A stretch of DNA of 41,464 nt. Source: Ruminococcus sp. GTDB taxonomy: Bacteria; Bacillota; Clostridia; Oscillospirales; Ruminococcaceae. The notes under the pieces were generated by a model. It saw only the letters and a list, made by a program, of their open reading frames with translations, searched no databases and was not told the origin of the DNA. The position numbers and the translations under genes were made by a program. The DNA lies in assembly GCA_031262105.1 (NCBI GenBank), contig JAISIH010000007.1, positions 1 to 41,464 on the forward strand. Direction: 5' to 3'. This document shows positions 36,612 to 41,464 of this stretch, in pieces (within the stretch, counting starts at the first letter, position 1; each line of letters starts with the position of its first letter).

Positions 36612-39600
36612 TTACTTGAAGTAGTTTACGCCGCTGATAAAAATTTTGCTGTCGAAATTGCCCGGTACATTCTTGAAAGTCCCGCCCGAAACGCGTTCGG
36701 AGTGACCCATCTTGCCGAGGATTCGCCCGTTCGGGGAGCAGAGGGCTTCGACGGCTGAGATTGACGAGTTCGGGTTATAAGGGACTGCGCCGGTTGCATT
36801 TCCGTCTATGCCCACGTATTGGGCGCAGATCTGCCCGGCGGCGGCGAATTCCGACACGAGGGCTGACGGCGCAACGAACCTGCCCTCGCCGTGTGAGATC
36901 GGCACGCTGATTATGTCGCCGACGTTCACGCCATAGAGCCACGGGGAGCGGTCGGAGGAAATCCGCGTGTTCACAACCATGGATTGGTGACGTCCGATTG
37001 TGTTGAAGGTGAGGGTCGGGGAATTGGACGTCTGCGGCGAAATTCTGCCGTGTTCGATTAAGCCTAATTTTATAAGGGCTTGGAAGCCGTTGCAGATGCC
37101 GAGCATAAGCCCGTCGCGGCGTTCTAAGAGGTCTGTAACTGCATCACACACACGCGGATTCCTAAAAATCGCCGTGATAAACTTCGCCGCGCCGTCCGGC
37201 TCGTCGCCGCCCGAAAATCCGCCCGGGAGCAGTATTATATTTGCGGCGCGGATTGCCTTTTCAAAAGCACGGACCGACTCCGCGAGGGCGTCCTTCGTGA
37301 TGTTTTTTATAACGAAAATTTCGGAAACCGCGCCGGCGTTATTAAACGCATTTTCGGCGTCATATTCGCCGTTCGTTCCGGGGAAGACGGGGATTAAAAC
37401 TCTCGGTTTTGCTGTTTTATTTGCCGCTCCGGCAGTGTAACGCAGGTCTGTTTTTACCGAAATATTGTTAACCGGGGAAGCCTCTGCGCGGGTTTTTGTC
37501 GGGAAAACAGGCTCAAGCTTAGAAGCCCAGAGCTTTTCCGCCGTGTTAAGGTCAACGCGTGACTGCGGGGTTATTACCATATATTCGGGGATTGTCTCGC
37601 CGATAACGTAGGGCAAAAGCTTTTCGGGGACGGCGTTCATCTCGATAATCATCGCGCCATAGTGGGAATGGAACAGTTCAGAGCCGTAAAAATTCTCGTC
37701 CGCCGCATCAATCGTGAACTTGAAGCCGACTTTATTCCCGAAGCTCATCTTCATAACAGCCTCGGCAATTCCGCCGAAACCGCTTGTGTAACAGGCGTTG
37801 ACAAGCCCCGCCGCAATACATTCCTCTGTCTTCGCGAAGACGGATTTTACACTCTCAAAATCGGGGGTCTTGTCGGCGTTAACCTTCGGGGCAAGGTACA
37901 AAACCTTGCTTCCGGCTGATTTGAACGCGCCGGAGACGATATTTTCTGCCTTTGCGGGGGCAACGGCGAACGAAACCAGAGTCGGCGGAACGTCGAGGTT
38001 TTCAAAACTGCCCGACATAGAGTCCTTGCCGCCGATTGCCGCAATGCCGAGGGCGATTTGTGCCTTGTATGCACCTAAGAGGGCGGCAAGCGGTTTGCCC
38101 CAGCGGGTCGGGTCGTTTTTGGTACGCTCGAAGTATTCTTGGAAGGTGAGGTATATGTCCGCTAACTTCCCGCCCGCCGCGATAACCTTTGCGGCAGATT
38201 CGATTACTGCCGAAATCGCGCCGAGGTAGGGCGATTTTTCGGAAAGATAGGGGTTAAAACCCGCCGCCATAACCGACACAGTCGAGGTTTCGCCGCCCGG
38301 TACAGGGATTTTCGCCGTCATTGCCTGTTCGGGCGTAAGCTGATACTGCCCGCCGTACGGCATTGTAACGGTCGCCGCCCCGACAGTCGAGTCGAAGCGT
38401 TCAACCAAGCCTTTTTGCGAACAGACGTTGAGATTTGATATAATCTGGTAAAAGCTCTCCGGCTCGTCCTCATACTCCGTATGCCCGAGGACAAGCGGCA
38501 CTTCAACCGTCACCGCCGTATGCTTCGGGGCGCCGTTTGAATTAAGAAAATCGCGCGAAACATCAACAATTGTCTTGCCGTTCCAGACCATGCGCAGGCG
38601 CGGCTCTTTCGTTACCGCCGCAACAGCCGTTGCTTCAAGGTTCTCATCAAGCGCGGCTTTTATAAAGCGTTCTGCATCTTTTGCCGCAACCGCAACCGCC
38701 ATTCGCTCTTGGCTCTCGGAGATTGCAAGCTCCGTGCCGTCGAGTCCGTCATATTTTTTCGGAACTTTCGATAGGTCGATTATAAGCCCGTCTGCAAGCT
38801 CGCCGATTGCGACGGAAACGCCGCCCGCGCCGAAATCGTTGCAGCGTTTTATCATTGCCGTAACTTCGGGGTTGCGGAACAGCCTTTGTAATTTTCGTTC
38901 TTCCGGCGCGTTACCCTTTTGCACCTCCGCGCCGCAGGTTTCGAGAGACGAGAGGGAATGTGCCTTGCTCGAGCCTGTCGCCCCTCCGCAACCGTCACGC
39001 CCGGTTTTTCCGCCGAGCAGTATTATAACATCGCCAGCCTCGGGGCGTTCACGTCTGACATTCTTTTCGGGGGCTGCGCCGATTACTGCGCCGATTTCCA
39101 TCCTCTTCGCGGCATAACCGGCATGGTAAATTTCCGTAACCTGCCCTGTGGCAAGCCCGATTTGGTTGCCGTAAGAGCTATAGCCGTTCGCCGCGCCGAC
39201 GGTTATTTTACGCTGGGGAAGTTTTCCGCGCATTGTGTCCGAAACGGGGACGAGAGGGTTCGCCGCGCCTGTCACGCGCATAGCCTGATAAACATACGAA
39301 CGCCCCGAAAGAGGGTCGCGGATTGCGCCGCCGAGGCAGGTTGCCGCGCCGCCGAAAGGTTCAATCTCGGTGGGGTGGTTGTGCGTCTCGTTCTTGAACA
39401 TGAGCAGGTAATCTTCATCCCGCCCGTTAACGTCAACCTTAATCTTCACCGAACAGGCGTTTATCTCCTCCGACTCGTCAAGGTTTTTGAGTACGCCCTT
39501 CGCCTTAAGTTCCTTTGCGGCAATCGTCGCAAGGTCCATGAGGGTTATCGGCTTATGCGAACGCCCGAGGGCTTCCCTCGCCGCAAGATATTCGTCGTAG

Positions 39601-40337
39601 GTTGCCCTTATTCCGGCGGTCGGGATTGTAACATTATGGAGATTCGTTAAAAATGTTGTGTGACGGCAATGGTCAGACCAGTATGTGTCGATCATGCGCA
39701 GTTCCGTGAGGGTCGGGTCGCGGTTTTCATTATCCCTGAAATAATCGCGGCAGAAGCGAAGGTCGGCTTCGTCCATTGCGAGGGCGTATTTATTGATAAA
39801 ATCCTTAAAGCTCTCCGACATCATCATCGTAAAGCCCGTCAGAGTCTCAACCTCCGTCGGGATTTCGTACTTTGTTTCGAGCGTTTCAAACTCCTCAAGC
39901 GAAGCCTCACGCGCCTCAACCGGGTTTATAAGATAATTTTTAATCTCCAGATATTCCGCCGCAGATAGCTTTCCGTCAAGCATATAAATTTTCGCAAAGC
40001 GGATCCGCGGACGCTCGCCGCCCGTCATAATCTGTATGCACTGGGCGCAGGAGTCGGCGCGTTGGTCGAACTGCCCGGGGAGATATTCCACCGCGAAAAC
40101 GTGCCAAAACTCCGTCGTCTCCGGCATCTTCGCGTACACATTATCAACCGCCGGCTCGGAAAAAACGCTGTCAACGGCGTTGTTGAAGTCGTCATATTCA
40201 ATCAGGTCCGCGTCGTAGCGGTTTATTATCCGCAGGGCTGAAATCTTGCTGTCGAGGGCGGCGCGAAGATCCTCAAGAAGCCCCGCCGCTTCTGCCGCGA
40301 ACTCCTTCTTCTTTTCAACGTAAATTCTGTATACCAT
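36612..40337 (-). CDS. purL: Phosphoribosylformylglycinamidine synthase, single-chain
   Basis: 1241 residues, the large fused PurL (about 1200-1300 residues) carrying both the synthetase and glutaminase parts. N-terminal domain to about 200, the TYWSDHCRHTTF motif (about 236-247), two AIRS-type ATP-grasp-like halves (NETHNHPTEIEPFGGAATC; GGKTGRDGCGG), and a C-terminal class I glutamine amidotransferase with nucleophile Cys1082 in GICNGFQ and HGEGRFVAP. It converts FGAR and glutamine to FGAM in purine synthesis. Many Firmicutes instead use split PurS/PurQ/PurL. AAGGAT precedes the ATG. It follows darG by 34 nt on the same strand, with no purine riboswitch between. Confidence 0.96.
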   Translation of the reverse strand: MVYRIYVEKKKEFAAEAAGLLEDLRAALDSKISALRIINRYDADLIEYDDFNNAVDSVFSEPAVDNVYAKMPETTEFWHVFAVEYLPGQFDQRADSCAQCIQIMTGGERPRIRFAKIYMLDGKLSAAEYLEIKNYLINPVEAREASLEEFETLETKYEIPTEVETLTGFTMMMSESFKDFINKYALAMDEADLRFCRDYFRDNENRDPTLTELRMIDTYWSDHCRHTTFLTNLHNVTIPTAGIRATYDEYLAAREALGRSHKPITLMDLATIAAKELKAKGVLKNLDESEEINACSVKIKVDVNGRDEDYLLMFKNETHNHPTEIEPFGGAATCLGGAIRDPLSGRSYVYQAMRVTGAANPLVPVSDTMRGKLPQRKITVGAANGYSSYGNQIGLATGQVTEIYHAGYAAKRMEIGAVIGAAPEKNVRRERPEAGDVIILLGGKTGRDGCGGATGSSKAHSLSSLETCGAEVQKGNAPEERKLQRLFRNPEVTAMIKRCNDFGAGGVSVAIGELADGLIIDLSKVPKKYDGLDGTELAISESQERMAVAVAAKDAERFIKAALDENLEATAVAAVTKEPRLRMVWNGKTIVDVSRDFLNSNGAPKHTAVTVEVPLVLGHTEYEDEPESFYQIISNLNVCSQKGLVERFDSTVGAATVTMPYGGQYQLTPEQAMTAKIPVPGGETSTVSVMAAGFNPYLSEKSPYLGAISAVIESAAKVIAAGGKLADIYLTFQEYFERTKNDPTRWGKPLAALLGAYKAQIALGIAAIGGKDSMSGSFENLDVPPTLVSFAVAPAKAENIVSGAFKSAGSKVLYLAPKVNADKTPDFESVKSVFAKTEECIAAGLVNACYTSGFGGIAEAVMKMSFGNKVGFKFTIDAADENFYGSELFHSHYGAMIIEMNAVPEKLLPYVIGETIPEYMVITPQSRVDLNTAEKLWASKLEPVFPTKTRAEASPVNNISVKTDLRYTAGAANKTAKPRVLIPVFPGTNGEYDAENAFNNAGAVSEIFVIKNITKDALAESVRAFEKAIRAANIILLPGGFSGGDEPDGAAKFITAIFRNPRVCDAVTDLLERRDGLMLGICNGFQALIKLGLIEHGRISPQTSNSPTLTFNTIGRHQSMVVNTRISSDRSPWLYGVNVGDIISVPISHGEGRFVAPSALVSEFAAAGQICAQYVGIDGNATGAVPYNPNSSISAVEALCSPNGRILGKMGHSERVSGGTFKNVPGNFDSKIFISGVNYFK

Positions 40338-40371
40338 TTATTTATCCTTTTTTATAGCCTTTTCTTTTAGT

Positions 40372-41406
40372 TTAACATTTTTTACGAGAAAAGTCAAGAG
40401 ATAAACCTGTAAAGGTTCTTACTAATATTCCCGTTTCACAAAGATATTCTATTCCGTTAAGAATATCCTCTTCCGAAAACCGCTTTGCTTTATCTTCCGA
40501 CCATGACTTAAATTCGTTCACTATATTTATGTCATTTGTTTTTGAGTTTTGCAGAATAAATAATATAGTTGATATACATTCTAACCTATCGTCTTCTTCT
40601 ATATCGTTAACATAATCGGTTGCCGATTTTATAGCTGGTAACATTCGCTTAAGATTTTTGTCAAGCCGGTCGCTTATGAGTGTGTTGTATGCCAGCTTAT
40701 AAGCCTCTTTTGTGCTGAAACCGCCGTGAAAATCCTGATATGCTTTAATGTCCTTTGATAAATTATCAATTGCTTTATCATATGGACCATATCTGCCTTT
40801 AATAAAGCGGAAGTAATTATCTTTAAGAAAGATATTCATGAAAAAGGCGGTTTTTTGCAGTCTTAGTTCATTGAATTTTTTCAAATTTAACTTAATCTGC
40901 ATAAGAACAAGCGATGATAAGCTGAGCTTCGGTTCGGCTGTTGAAATTGCTTTATATTCCTTTGAAGGTTCATATATGAATATATCAACATCAGGCGATA
41001 CCGAAGGTAAAAAACGATCTTCAATAATATTTTTTACATCAATCCAAGTTAGTCCCCAGTTACCGCTTCCGAGCGGAGGAATTGCAACAGAATTTATTTT
41101 TAGGTCGTTAATTACGTTTGAAAGTGAATCTAATCCCATTGTAATATATTCTGTCTTCGATTTTTCACGCCATTTATTTTTTGTCGGAAAATTTAGTATT
41201 GTTTTTCCATTTTCCGCATGATAAAAAATATATCCGACGTGTAACTGTCCTGATTTACAAGCCTTCTCATATGCAATATTGTTTTCAGGATAACGAAGTT
41301 TGAACTGATAGGCTATGCCCTTCCCCATATAGCCTTCGCAGTTAACCGTATTAACCAAAGCCTCTGCCGGCGATTCAAACAGATTGCCTGTAAGATAATG
41401 AGTCAT
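40372..41406 (-). CDS. darG: DarG-type antitoxin: macro-domain DNA ADP-ribosyl glycohydrolase
   Basis: 344 residues, the usual DarG length. N-terminal macro domain to about 150 with the DarG-type ADP-ribose loop: TGNLFESPAEALVNTVNCEGYMGKGIAYQFK (in part), NFPTKNKWREKS and the IPPLGSGNWGL phosphate loop. The helical C-terminal half (LSSLVLMQIKLNLKKFNEL onward) is the region that in DarG binds and blocks DarT. DarG removes ADP-ribose that DarT attaches to thymidine in DNA. DarTG is known as an anti-phage system. The gene is clearly AT-richer than purL, suggesting transfer. Weak ribosome site (GAATGGTG), consistent with coupling to darT upstream. Confidence 0.9.
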   Translation of the reverse strand: MTHYLTGNLFESPAEALVNTVNCEGYMGKGIAYQFKLRYPENNIAYEKACKSGQLHVGYIFYHAENGKTILNFPTKNKWREKSKTEYITMGLDSLSNVINDLKINSVAIPPLGSGNWGLTWIDVKNIIEDRFLPSVSPDVDIFIYEPSKEYKAISTAEPKLSLSSLVLMQIKLNLKKFNELRLQKTAFFMNIFLKDNYFRFIKGRYGPYDKAIDNLSKDIKAYQDFHGGFSTKEAYKLAYNTLISDRLDKNLKRMLPAIKSATDYVNDIEEDDRLECISTILFILQNSKTNDINIVNEFKSWSEDKAKRFSEEDILNGIEYLCETGILVRTFTGLSLDFSRKKC

Positions 41407-41430
41407 AATATTAACACCATTCTTTATAAC

Positions 41431-41464
41431 CTAAAACCATGTAGGCTGAACATTAATATGCGGG
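41431..41464 (-). CDS. darT: Probable C-terminal end of DarT, gene runs off window
   Basis: One minus-strand frame reads PHINVQPTWF then TAG at 41431-41433, ending 24 nt before darG. DarT toxins commonly end in a short hydrophobic strand followed by an aromatic WYF-like terminus, and darT normally sits just upstream of darG. Only ten residues are visible, so this rests mostly on position. Confidence 0.45.
   Translation of the reverse strand, partial: PHINVQPTWF

Noticed and set aside
40338..40371. Purine riboswitch or PurR site before purL
   Set aside because: Only 34 nt separate darG and purL, too short for a riboswitch, and no PurBox-like sequence is seen.

Overview
The window looks like a chromosomal segment of a low-to-mid GC Gram-positive anaerobe of the Clostridia, most likely a gut or rumen Oscillospirales-type bacterium (inference). 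The signs are strong AGGAGG-type ribosome binding sites, several near-perfect TTGACA-N17-TATAAT promoters, occasional TTG starts, a SpoVB-type flippase, a large single-chain PurL, lipoproteins with lipoboxes, and tRNA genes that do not encode CCA. Most genes are ordinary housekeeping genes of mixed GC. Islands of lower GC hold toxin-antitoxin genes, a leucine-rich-repeat protein and a DarTG module.

Layout. 1-1083: 3' part of an mgtE Mg2+ transporter. 1105-3346: a toxin-antitoxin cluster (a RelE-like gene with a small partner, then two hicAB modules) next to tRNA-Leu(CAA). The last 17 nt of that tRNA region are repeated on the far side of the second hicAB module, as in integration at a tRNA gene. 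3500-11571 (minus strand): a long co-directional run read as metallophosphoesterase, OGG-type glycosylase, DUF6062 protein, speD, PLP decarboxylase (speA-like), speE, a lone HicB-like gene, speB and clcA. It carries a complete arginine-to-spermidine polyamine route. 11666-17960 (plus): a conserved-looking 43-residue protein, two related beta-propeller-like lipoproteins behind a palindromic promoter, a PHP-domain phosphoesterase, malic enzyme and rsmE. 18105-22237: a small acidic membrane protein, tRNA-Leu(CAG), a Na/Pi cotransporter with a PhoU tail, and an alpha-amylase-family enzyme fused to a DUF1653 domain. 22230-23849 (minus): a SpoVB-like flippase broken by one in-frame TAG. 23941-27185 (plus): aminotransferase, trpS and a LacI regulator.

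27232-28575 is the most unusual region. It encodes six tiny proteins in two divergent groups. Each has a short bacteriocin-like double-glycine leader followed directly by a two-knuckle (CxxC...CxxC) zinc-ribbon core. Four form a tight operon behind a perfect consensus promoter. No transporter, C39 peptidase or modifying enzyme is visible beside them. This is my best candidate for an undescribed system.

28625-30515 (minus) holds two sugar-ABC permeases without a binding protein or ATPase. Next are an unknown membrane protein, a cytoplasmic-looking 16-repeat BspA-type LRR protein, a 500-bp non-coding stretch with a strong G-run tract, an M13 metallopeptidase, a two-TM protein and purL. At the right edge is darG, the macro-domain antitoxin, with what appears to be the last codons of darT running off the window.
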